A DNA stretch of 64,000 nucleotides from Dehalococcoidia bacterium (GTDB lineage Bacteria; Chloroflexota; Dehalococcoidia; Lucifugimonadales; GCA-002694895). The notes beneath the pieces were generated by a model. That model made no database searches. It saw only the letters and a program-made list of their open reading frames with translations, and was not told the DNA's origin. The translations under genes and the position numbers were made by a program. Positions 9,300-16,955 of the stretch are shown one piece after another (the first letter of the stretch is position 1; every line of letters begins with the position of its first letter). Location of the stretch: the NCBI GenBank assembly GCA_029936815.1, contig JAPYRX010000001.1:68256-132255 (forward strand). The letters are read 5' to 3'.

Positions 9300-9327
9300 T
9301 GGTCTCAGAATAAAAATTCTTAGACCA
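9300..9327 (-). promoter_or_regulatory. 5' leader hairpin next to the ribosome-binding site of the first binding protein
   Basis: Stem TGGTCT-C-AGAAT / ATTCT-T-AGACCA (11 pairs, one mismatch, AAAA loop). It ends six bases before the AGGAGG (9288-9293). There is no T run, so it is not a terminator; it may stabilise the mRNA or adjust initiation. The second binding-protein gene has a hairpin in the same place. Confidence 0.6.
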
Positions 9328-9405
9328 TTTTGTATTTATAAAAAATCAAATGTAAAGATAGTAGAAATAATATGAATTCCTACCATCAAAAAATTTGTAG
9401 GTACT

Positions 9406-9434
9406 AAGTTACTAGTTATTTATAATAATGTCAA
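9406..9434 (-). promoter_or_regulatory. Putative sigma-70-type promoter for the first peptide-transport locus
   Basis: On the minus strand, TTGACA (9429-9434) is a perfect -35 element, followed after exactly 17 bases by TAACTT (9406-9411), a weaker -10. It would give a leader of about 115 bases containing the hairpin at 9300-9327. Confidence 0.45.
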
Positions 9435-9507
9435 CTTAAATTTTCTTTTTTGAAGTTAGATTAAGCCATATTAGTAAAATGTAACTAGATTCATGAAATT
9501 TTGATAA

Positions 9508-10800
9508 CTAATCACATCTGCTTATGTTACTTTTGTGCATTTTGAAGATAATAACATCCCCTTCATCTTCATCAGAATGCAGGCCTATAGAGTAAAGTGA
9601 ATCCTTAAAATATATAATATCAGTAAAGATTTCATTTTTTCCATAATTTAATTTATAAATACCATTATCTGCAAATGAATTATCGAAATTTCCTTTATTA
9701 TCAATCATTATCAAGGAAGCGTCTTCATTATCATTATTCTTAATTGTTCCTGCTAGTAATATCTGATTTTCATTTATTGCTACCAAACTTGTTGATATAG
9801 AGTCAGTCGGGATATCTGAAAAAATTCTAGTCCCTCTCTTTCCAAAATCTTCATCAATGATTCCGTCAACGTCAAATTTTGTTACTAAAATATTAAAATT
9901 TACTAAGTTATCAATAAATCCGGATGCATAGATATCTTGACCAATGATATCAAGATCATAGATTAACCCTGGGGGACTAAATTTCCAAACCATCAAACCA
10001 TTTTGCCCAAAAGAATCAACTAATTTTCCTTCAGCATTAATCTTTGCAAAAGCTACTTTTGGAGTAGCTCCGGAATTACTTGATCCTCCTATAATCAATT
10101 CGCCCTTATCAGTTTTCACAGCAGAATAGGCAACATCATCACTTAGTCCAAAATCTATCGTCACCCGTCCAATTTTATTAAAACTATAATCCAAATCTCC
10201 ATTAGGTTTATATTTAGCGACTGCAAAATCATCATCTTTCCCATTGCTTGATCTACCAATAGCAAAAAAAGTTCCATCCTTATTTAATATCATCTTATTG
10301 ATGGCATCATCTCTATATCCAAAGTCAGTTATTACTTTGCCCATCTCGCCAAAAGATTTTATATTTTCGCCTTTTGAGTTAAATTTAGCTAAAGAATAAT
10401 CAAACAATACCATTCCTAAATCAACTCCATGGTTTGATCGTCCGCCTATGATAAATGATTGATCATCCAGTAATAAAATTTGATTTCCTTCATCTATTCC
10501 TGCATCAATGTCAAACATGGTTTTCCCTTCTTGAGAAAATGAATTATCTAAGTTCAAATCTTTATTCATTTTAATCAGTAAATAATCAGTGGGATCATCC
10601 TGTTTGCTTGTAGTTCCTGTTATGTAAATTTCACATTTTTTTGAAATAGCAAATGATTGAGGAACCTCATAAAATCCAAAATCAAATTTGTTATGTGAAA
10701 TATTATAAGAATCATAATTAAATACTTCTTGTTCTTTCATGAAAGAACAAGAAGTATTTAATATTAAAATTAAAACTGCAAATGAAAAGAGTCTATACAT
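9508..10800 (-). CDS. Lipoprotein with delta-60 repeats
   Basis: 430 residues. The signal peptide (MYRLFSFAVLILILNTSCS) carries a lipobox Cys at about position 18. The rest is a chain of roughly six imperfect units of 55-60 residues, each with a pattern like LDxSFGxxGxVxxDFGxxDD...xGGxSN...FAxAKxNxxGxL, which is the delta-60 repeat predicted to form beta-propeller-like blades. Such proteins are usually exported; the function is not known. Neighbours are peptide-transport genes but on separate transcripts. Codons 13 to 28 lie inside a 46-bp perfect palindrome (10717-10762), described separately. Confidence 0.75.
   Translation of the reverse strand: MYRLFSFAVLILILNTSCSFMKEQEVFNYDSYNISHNKFDFGFYEVPQSFAISKKCEIYITGTTSKQDDPTDYLLIKMNKDLNLDNSFSQEGKTMFDIDAGIDEGNQILLLDDQSFIIGGRSNHGVDLGMVLFDYSLAKFNSKGENIKSFGEMGKVITDFGYRDDAINKMILNKDGTFFAIGRSSNGKDDDFAVAKYKPNGDLDYSFNKIGRVTIDFGLSDDVAYSAVKTDKGELIIGGSSNSGATPKVAFAKINAEGKLVDSFGQNGLMVWKFSPPGLIYDLDIIGQDIYASGFIDNLVNFNILVTKFDVDGIIDEDFGKRGTRIFSDIPTDSISTSLVAINENQILLAGTIKNNDNEDASLIMIDNKGNFDNSFADNGIYKLNYGKNEIFTDIIYFKDSLYSIGLHSDEDEGDVIIFKMHKSNISRCD
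10717..10762. repeat. 46-bp perfect palindrome inside a signal-peptide coding region
   Basis: The 22-base arms (10717-10738 and 10741-10762) are exact reverse complements around a central AT, so all 46 bases read the same on both strands. It begins ATTAAATACTTC and ends GAAGTATTTAAT. It covers the lipobox and the following residues of the delta-60 lipoprotein. Mismatch resumes immediately on both sides. Confidence 0.95.
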
Positions 10801-10843
10801 ACCTTATAATAATAAATAATTTGTAAATTAAAGTAATCTAATA

Positions 10844-11287
10844 ATGAATTTTTATTTAAACATTGTAGACGTAACAAATATTGTAGCAAGAACTACTTTG
10901 TCTATTCTTCTATCATCCATGTTTGGATTTGTTATATTTCCTATCTCTTTTCTTGTATTGATAGGATTGTTTGGAATAAATACATTAAACTTTGAATATA
11001 TAACTCCGATTATAATAGCATCTTGTGCGTTTTTTGGAAATTTTTTTTCTTGGTTAAAAAATGATTATAAGAATATACATTTTAAATGGATCATAAGTAT
11101 AATTATTATCTCGATAAGTTCTGCCTACATCGGTAGCGCTAAAGGAATGGCCGCAGAAAGATCAATGATACCACTCGGGGTTCCTGAATTGAGAGATACA
11201 TTCATTTGGTGTACAACTATAACGAGCTTTTGGAGTATGATTTATTGGACAATTATGAAAATGCTTAATAAAACAAGAAAGTTATAA
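10844..11287 (+). CDS. Small integral membrane protein, family not recognised
   Basis: 147 residues with four hydrophobic segments (about residues 14-45, 51-68, 80-98 and 120-137) separated by short charged loops (KNDYKN, AKGMAAERS). No family motif is recognised. It stands alone on the plus strand between minus-strand genes; its last six bases overlap the 3' end of the convergent dppC gene. The start ATG has no clear Shine-Dalgarno sequence. The clean reading frame and typical composition support it as a real gene, but the role is unknown. Confidence 0.6.
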   Translation: MNFYLNIVDVTNIVARTTLSILLSSMFGFVIFPISFLVLIGLFGINTLNFEYITPIIIASCAFFGNFFSWLKNDYKNIHFKWIISIIIISISSAYIGSAKGMAAERSMIPLGVPELRDTFIWCTTITSFWSMIYWTIMKMLNKTRKL

Positions 11288-12163
11288 TTGCCTTAATCTT
11301 GGATCTAACTTGTCTCTTAACCAATCCCCTAAGAAATTCAAAGACATAACAACCAAAAATATAGCAAGACCAGGGAAGAATGATCCCCACCAAGAACTAC
11401 TAAGATATTCTTTTTCTTCCGAAACCATTAATCCCCAAGCAGGTGTTGGAGCAGGTATTCCAGCTCCAATAAAGCTTAATGTTGCCTCAGTTAATATTAA
11501 TTGGCCAACCCTTAACGTAGCAACAACGATAATAGTATTAACTACATTAGGAAAAATGTGCTTGACAATAATTCTTGTTGTAGATGCTCCAGCAACTTTT
11601 GCAAGATTTACATAATCTCTAGTCTTCAATGATAAAACCTCAGCCCTAACATATCTAACAAAGCTTGCCCATGTAAATAAAGCCAATAATAACATTACTG
11701 TTTGGACGCTTGGTCCAAGAACAATAGCCGCAATCAAAGCTAATAATACAAAAGGTAATGCCAGCCACACATCGACCAATCGCATAATTAATTCATCAAC
11801 TAGCCCTCCTGCATACCCTGCAACTAACCCTAAGGTTGAACCTACTAAAACTCCGCTAGCAAGAGAAATAGCTACGACAGTTAAAGAAATTCTAGCACCA
11901 TGAATAATTCGACTAAATACATCTCTGCCTACGTGATCTCCGCCTAAAAATCTACCTTCAGCTCCTCCATCCATCCACGAAGGCGGCGAGTTCCTTAATT
12001 TCAAATTTTGTGAAGTAGGGGAATTTGGAGCTAATTGATTAGAAAAAACACCCGTAAAAATTAGAACAGCTAATATAAAAACAGGTATAATAGGCCATTT
12101 TCTAAAAGCATTCCAAAATTTAAAGATATTAATAGTTTTAAATATATTCATTACTCTATCCAT
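11282..12163 (-). CDS. dppC: Dipeptide/oligopeptide ABC transporter permease, DppC type (second locus)
   Basis: 293-residue DppC/OppC-family permease: an N-terminal hydrophobic segment, then GGDHVGRDVFSRIIHGARISL, the EAA loop RDYVNLAKVAGASTTRIIVKHIFPN, and the C terminus TEATLSFIGAGIPAPTPAWG...LGDWLRDKLDPRLRQL. It follows dppB with three bases between. No ATPase gene follows; the next gene on the far side is convergent. It differs clearly in sequence from the first DppC, so the two loci are not a recent duplication. Confidence 0.92.
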   Translation of the reverse strand: MDRVMNIFKTINIFKFWNAFRKWPIIPVFILAVLIFTGVFSNQLAPNSPTSQNLKLRNSPPSWMDGGAEGRFLGGDHVGRDVFSRIIHGARISLTVVAISLASGVLVGSTLGLVAGYAGGLVDELIMRLVDVWLALPFVLLALIAAIVLGPSVQTVMLLLALFTWASFVRYVRAEVLSLKTRDYVNLAKVAGASTTRIIVKHIFPNVVNTIIVVATLRVGQLILTEATLSFIGAGIPAPTPAWGLMVSEEKEYLSSSWWGSFFPGLAIFLVVMSLNFLGDWLRDKLDPRLRQL

Positions 12164-12166
12164 ATT

Positions 12167-13117
12167 TTAATCATACCTAATTCTTGGATCTGCAAATCCA
12201 TAGCTTACATCAGCTAAAAATGTAAAAAACAAATATGCAGCAGAGAAAAACAATACTGTACCCGTCAGTAAAGCAAAATCATTGTTTGTAACTGCTTGTA
12301 TTGCTAATCTTCCAATCCCTGGCCAAGAAAAAACTAATTCAACTACGGTAGCACCAGTTATAAAGCCAGCCAAAAACAAGGCAGAATAAGTAATAGGAGG
12401 AATAAGGGCGTTCCTAAATGCATGTTTCCATATAACACTATTAGTACTAACACCTTTTGCCCTAGCTAATTTAACAAATTCTGAATCCATAATTTCTAAC
12501 ATAGCAGAGCGAGTTAACCTCGTATAAGTAGCTGACCCACCCCATCCTAAAGTTATAGTAGGCAGAATGAAATGTTTCGTTTTTTCCCAAAAAGTATCTG
12601 TTGATTCTCCCATGCCAAACGCTGGTAACCAACCGAGTTGCACTGCAAAAATTAATATAGCCACTATAGCTATCCAAAACGTTGGTAAAGCTTGTCCAAA
12701 TAATGCAAAGCCCCTTGCTAGATAATCAGTAATTCCTCCACGTTTAATTGAAGATATTATTCCCAATGGTACTCCTGTTAATATAGCAAACAACCAAGCA
12801 GTAAGCGCAAGATATGCAGTAGCAGGTAGTTTTTCCCATATCATTGTAGATACTGGAGTTCTATCTAATAAGCTTTTACCTAGGTCACCTTGTAGAGCGT
12901 TCCATATCCAAACAAAATATTGAACTATTAAAGGTTTATCTAATCCCAAATATGCTCTTAAATATTCTTTTTGTTCCGGGGGCATTCCATATCCACCGGC
13001 TTGCGCATATAAAAGAAGAGGATCTCCTATCAATCTAGACATACAAAAAACGATAATTGTAGCAGCAAACATGGAAAATATGGCGAAGTATAATCTTCTG
13101 AATAAAAATCTTGTCAT
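12167..13117 (-). CDS. dppB: Dipeptide/oligopeptide ABC transporter permease, DppB type (second locus)
   Basis: 316-residue DppB-family permease with N terminus MTRFLFRRLYFAIFSM, the GDPLLLYA loop, the EAA region SEFVKLARAKGVSTNSVIWKHAFRN and the C-terminal signature DVSYGFADPRIRYD. It sits 133 bases downstream of the second binding protein, again behind a hairpin terminator, and directly upstream of its DppC partner. Confidence 0.92.
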   Translation of the reverse strand: MTRFLFRRLYFAIFSMFAATIIVFCMSRLIGDPLLLYAQAGGYGMPPEQKEYLRAYLGLDKPLIVQYFVWIWNALQGDLGKSLLDRTPVSTMIWEKLPATAYLALTAWLFAILTGVPLGIISSIKRGGITDYLARGFALFGQALPTFWIAIVAILIFAVQLGWLPAFGMGESTDTFWEKTKHFILPTITLGWGGSATYTRLTRSAMLEIMDSEFVKLARAKGVSTNSVIWKHAFRNALIPPITYSALFLAGFITGATVVELVFSWPGIGRLAIQAVTNNDFALLTGTVLFFSAAYLFFTFLADVSYGFADPRIRYD

Positions 13118-13196
13118 TTCACGCCTAGAATAAGTTGTTGTTTAACTTCATAGTCTATAGAAAATAATTTGATAGTCAAGTTTATTATACAAAAAA

Positions 13197-13229
13197 GAAA
13201 GGGAATCAATTAAGATTCCCTTTCTTTTT
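13197..13229 (-). terminator. Intrinsic terminator/attenuator between second binding protein and dppB
   Basis: Stem GAAAGGGAATC / GATTCCCTTTC (13197-13207 with 13214-13224), 6-base loop AATTAA, A run on the left and T run on the right, so functional in both directions. It occupies the same place as the terminator of the first locus. Confidence 0.82.
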
Positions 13230-13250
13230 AATCATTAAGGTTTAGATTTT

Positions 13251-15083
13251 TTACTTTAATTTTATATTTGCAAATGTTGAAGTTCCAAATGGCGTAGGTT
13301 GCATAACCCAGTCGCTTATAACATTAGGGTTATAAGTTGTTAACTGAGGAAGAGCAACAACACCTGGCTGTAGAGCCCAGTAATGAACGTGATCAATAAA
13401 TTGATCTGCGTAATCTAGTCTCTTAGCCAAACTTGGTTCCTTAGCAGCTTTTTTATACAATTCAGCAATTGTTGGTGTCTCAAAACACACACAATAACCA
13501 CCTCTTGTTAAACTACTGTTAACCAAACCTTTTGGTTTATCATGAGGATATACGGACTGACCGTCATCATCAGAATACAGGATAGGAATAGTACTTGTTC
13601 TTCCAACAAGTCCTGGTCTGTGAACAGCATAAGGATATTTCAATACTGGAGTTTTAAGTCCAATCGCTTCCATGTATCCACCTACTGCGTCAGCAATTTC
13701 CTCTCCTAATCCACCATTACTTCCACTAGGAACGAAAATAGGTAATTCAAAGAAGTAATCTCCTTTTTTGCTATACCCAGCTTTTTCCAAGCTTGCTACT
13801 GATCCTCCTGGATCATAAGCAATTTTCCATTCTTCTTTGTGGTACTCATTTTTAGGATCTATAAATGCAACATAATTTGGAGTCCCAAGACCGCCTAATA
13901 ATTCAGAATTTATAGTATCTCGATCTAGAGACGAAGCAACTGCCCATCTTACTAATCGAGCTTGTTCCATGTCATCCATTCCATCAGGGTTATTACTATC
14001 CTTAGGGCTAAACGGGTTACCAATCCAAGGAATTTCTCTAGCATAAACACCGCTACCAGCGATATCTAATTTAGCTCCAGTTCCAGCATGTACTGATTCC
14101 CACATATTTCCTGAGAAATAAAAACTAAATTGGTTAGCATTACCAGCAGTTGTTGTGGCAAAACCGGCAGCTACCATTTCAGGAACACTCTTAAGTGCTA
14201 ATTCAGTAGCATCAATTTCTCCTGTTTGCATACCAGCAATTCTAACTTCGTTTTGAGGAACAGCTTTTACAATAATTTTTCTTGCTTGAGGATTTGGGAA
14301 TTCCCAATGTCCATCCCAAGCATTAAAAACAGCTGTGTCATCTCTGATCCAACTTTCAACTTCGTAAGGCCCCGTAGCAACAACGTTCTCTTTTGCCCAG
14401 TCCTCATCATTTTCATCAAAAGCTTTTTTGGAATGTATTACAACTCCAACGAAACCACCTGTATTCATTAAGTTATTCACCCATGCAACGTCAAAGTTTT
14501 CAAAAGAAAAGTTTACATTTTGACCATCTGCCACTGCAGGATTTTTACCAAATAATGAAGCAAAGTTTGCCGCGCTTGGTGCAATACTATGCGGAGTAAT
14601 CATCGGGTTTGTTTTGTTATAACTATGAACAACGTCATCAGCAGTCATTTCACCATAACCTTTATGGAATTTTACTCCACTTCTGATTTTTACGCTCAAA
14701 GAAGAAAGATCATCTGACAAAGTATAACTTTCAGCTATTTGTCCAGCTTCATAGTTAATACCTCCGTTTGGAGCTTTGCCTGCATCTGTCCATCTCCATG
14801 TAAATAAATCTTCTCCTATACCCCAAGCAACAGAATCATAAGCACCGCAATAAACAGTGTTAACTCCATGTGGGCATTGAAGAGTAGATTGAGCGAAAAC
14901 AATTGTTCCTTTTTCTTGTTTACTTGCTCCCGGCCCTTTTGTAGACTCAACTACAGGTACCGCAGTAGATGTTGCAGCAGCATCACTTGTGCTAACTGCT
15001 TCTTCGTCTGAAGAACATGCAAATGCAAACATCAAAGCAACAGAAACAAGAAACATAGGCGTCAAACGCCATAATTTTTTCAT
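13251..15083 (-). CDS. Extracellular solute-binding protein, family 5 (second locus)
   Basis: 610-residue lipoprotein with signal peptide and lipobox FAFACSSDE, a short Ser/Thr/Ala-rich linker, then an SBP_bac_5 fold (SYTLSDDLSSLSVKIRSGVKFHKGYGEMTADDVVHS..., GPYEVESWIRDDTAVF, MQTGEIDATEL). It binds the substrate delivered to the dppB-dppC pair downstream. An AGGAGG lies six bases before the ATG, with a promoter and a leader hairpin upstream. Sequence similarity to the first binding protein is confined to the family motifs, so a different ligand range is likely. Contacts with peptide ligands cannot be assigned by eye. Confidence 0.92.
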   Translation of the reverse strand: MKKLWRLTPMFLVSVALMFAFACSSDEEAVSTSDAAATSTAVPVVESTKGPGASKQEKGTIVFAQSTLQCPHGVNTVYCGAYDSVAWGIGEDLFTWRWTDAGKAPNGGINYEAGQIAESYTLSDDLSSLSVKIRSGVKFHKGYGEMTADDVVHSYNKTNPMITPHSIAPSAANFASLFGKNPAVADGQNVNFSFENFDVAWVNNLMNTGGFVGVVIHSKKAFDENDEDWAKENVVATGPYEVESWIRDDTAVFNAWDGHWEFPNPQARKIIVKAVPQNEVRIAGMQTGEIDATELALKSVPEMVAAGFATTTAGNANQFSFYFSGNMWESVHAGTGAKLDIAGSGVYAREIPWIGNPFSPKDSNNPDGMDDMEQARLVRWAVASSLDRDTINSELLGGLGTPNYVAFIDPKNEYHKEEWKIAYDPGGSVASLEKAGYSKKGDYFFELPIFVPSGSNGGLGEEIADAVGGYMEAIGLKTPVLKYPYAVHRPGLVGRTSTIPILYSDDDGQSVYPHDKPKGLVNSSLTRGGYCVCFETPTIAELYKKAAKEPSLAKRLDYADQFIDHVHYWALQPGVVALPQLTTYNPNVISDWVMQPTPFGTSTFANIKLK

Positions 15084-15102
15084 ATTTTGCCTCCTTTAGG
15101 CA

Positions 15103-15122
15103 TACTAAACCTTAATTTAGTA
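15103..15122 (-). promoter_or_regulatory. 5' leader hairpin next to the ribosome-binding site of the second binding protein
   Basis: Perfect 7-bp stem TACTAAA / TTTAGTA (15103-15109 with 15116-15122) with a 6-base loop. It ends seven bases from the AGGAGG (complement of 15090-15095), the same layout as at 9300-9327. Confidence 0.55.
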
Positions 15123-15139
15123 TAAATACCATTTGCCCC

Positions 15140-15168
15140 ATAATAGTGTTATTAAACATTAATTACAA
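15140..15168 (-). promoter_or_regulatory. Putative sigma-70-type promoter for the second peptide-transport locus
   Basis: On the minus strand TTGTAA (15163-15168), 17 bases, TATTAT (15140-15145). Predicted leader of about 50 bases. Confidence 0.5.
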
Positions 15169-15255
15169 CTGTATATAAAGGATTTAATAAATATTAAAAG
15201 CATAAAAGAACTTGCGAGACGTTAATTGAGTTAAATATTTTAATTGCGATTTCTT

Positions 15256-16491
15256 TTACTTGTTTTTACTTATAGGCTTATTTAAAAACAAGCTAAATAC
15301 AAACATTACAATAGAGATAATAAAATAAATCCAAAACGCTATGTTGTAAGAGTCATAAATATCAAAAATTATTCCCGAAACCATTACTCCTATAGCTGCA
15401 CCTGCGGTACTAAATGGATGTGTAATGCCTCTTATCTTTCCAAGTGAATTTACACCAAAAAAATTAGCATATGCAACTGAAGGAACTGTAAGCATCCCTC
15501 CCATAGCAAATCCGAAAAATACAGACGCTAAAATTGCCAAAAATATATTATAAGTAAAAATCAAAGCAATTATAGCTAGCATAGAACAAATAAATACAGA
15601 AGAAAATGCGTATTTTATATTTACCCTATCACAAATCAACCCCCACACTATACTCCCAATCCCTGTAGAAATAGCGTTCACAGATATCACTAACGAGGAT
15701 AATCCCAGGCTAATACCTCGATCCTGTAAAAATGCTGCTTGATGAGTATTTATACCTGAATGAAAAAAATATAGTATTCCTGTTCCAATCGAAATAATCC
15801 ATAATGACTTTGTTTTTAGAGCATCTTGAACAGAAAAATTGTTATTTTCCTCATCATCTTTAGGTTTTGACGAAAATTTAATTCCTAAAGATTCAGGCTC
15901 TTCGTATATAAATAAAATTGCAGGAACCAAAGCTACCAACACAACAATTATTCCTAAATACTCCCAAGCTTGTCTCCATCCGAAATTAATGATAAATATG
16001 CTAGCTAATATAGGGAATATTATCATCCCGACAGAATGAAATGCGTACAAAATACCATTTGCCTTCCCTCTTTCAACAACAAACCATTTTGCTGTGATAA
16101 CAGCCCCTCCAATCATCATAGGTGTGGAAAACAACATTCTAGTTATAGCCACTAATATATATAAGGATATCCATCCATTAACATAAGACATTGCATAAGT
16201 AGCAATTCCCATTAAAATTATACTAAATATTAAGACATATCTTGTTTTTTTTAAGTCAAATAAAAATCCAATTGGTATGGCGATAATAGCTGCGAGTATA
16301 CTCCCACTAGAAATAGCTCCTGAAAACAGTGTCATCGAAAAATTAAGTTCGTTTTTCATTGGAACAATAAACATTGACAAACCCAAGCTACCCGACGCAT
16401 TAGAAACTAACTGCACCAATCCGGCGCCAACTAATACGTACCAGCCAAAATATATACTTGATTTTTGCCTTATTTTATTAGAAATAAACAT
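15256..16491 (-). CDS. MFS transporter (monocarboxylate/oxalate-formate-antiporter-like)
   Basis: 411-residue permease with about 12 hydrophobic helices, a hydrophilic central loop (FSSKPKDDEENNN, about residues 202-215) and the helix 2-3 motif IGFLFDLKKTRYV. The overall pattern (YFGWYVLVGAGLVQLVS at the start; GLSMFIVPMKNELNFS) is like that of MFS carboxylate carriers. It is the third gene of a probable operon with an S9 peptidase and a GNAT acetyltransferase (gap of six bases to the latter). Substrate unknown. Confidence 0.8.
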   Translation of the reverse strand: MFISNKIRQKSSIYFGWYVLVGAGLVQLVSNASGSLGLSMFIVPMKNELNFSMTLFSGAISSGSILAAIIAIPIGFLFDLKKTRYVLIFSIILMGIATYAMSYVNGWISLYILVAITRMLFSTPMMIGGAVITAKWFVVERGKANGILYAFHSVGMIIFPILASIFIINFGWRQAWEYLGIIVVLVALVPAILFIYEEPESLGIKFSSKPKDDEENNNFSVQDALKTKSLWIISIGTGILYFFHSGINTHQAAFLQDRGISLGLSSLVISVNAISTGIGSIVWGLICDRVNIKYAFSSVFICSMLAIIALIFTYNIFLAILASVFFGFAMGGMLTVPSVAYANFFGVNSLGKIRGITHPFSTAGAAIGVMVSGIIFDIYDSYNIAFWIYFIISIVMFVFSLFLNKPISKNK

Positions 16492-16497
16492 TTCAAA

Positions 16498-16947
16498 TTA
16501 AATTTTTGAAGTTAATTTCATAAGAATAGCATCTTCATTAGGGTGAGAATAGTAATTTTTTCTATTATTATATTTTACAAATCCTTTATCTAAATAAAGA
16601 TTAAGTGCTTTTAAATTACTTTCTCTAAGTTCAACAAATACAGTTTTTACGTTTGAGTTGTAATTAATATAAAAATCCAACAATCGATCTCCATATCCTT
16701 TATTTCGATATTCATTCAATATTAGTAGATTGTATATATGCAATTCTGAACTAATTTTTTCACCAGCAATATATCCTATATTGCTGTTTTTATAACATGC
16801 TAAAAAAATTATGTAATTATTTTCGGGATACATTTTCATGATTTTTTCATACCTTACGTATTCAGAGTTTGAAGAATTGAAAAAATTAGATTCTGTTTTA
16901 TCCAACCACAAAAAATCTTGTATATCTGCTTCTTTTATTCGAAACAA
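16498..16947 (-). CDS. GNAT-family N-acetyltransferase
   Basis: 149 residues with the GNAT core: motif A seen as LLILNEYRNKGYGDRLLDFY (acetyl-CoA pyrophosphate loop R-N-K-G-Y-G) and motif B as VELRESNLKALNLYLDKGFVKYNNRKNYY, close to the RimI type that acetylates protein N termini or amino acids. The start is a TTG (complement of 16945-16947), eight bases after the peptidase gene. The acceptor substrate is not known. It is probably translated with the peptidase upstream and the MFS gene downstream. Confidence 0.78.
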   Translation of the reverse strand: MFRIKEADIQDFLWLDKTESNFFNSSNSEYVRYEKIMKMYPENNYIIFLACYKNSNIGYIAGEKISSELHIYNLLILNEYRNKGYGDRLLDFYINYNSNVKTVFVELRESNLKALNLYLDKGFVKYNNRKNYYSHPNEDAILMKLTSKI

Positions 16948-16955
16948 TTGTTGAA

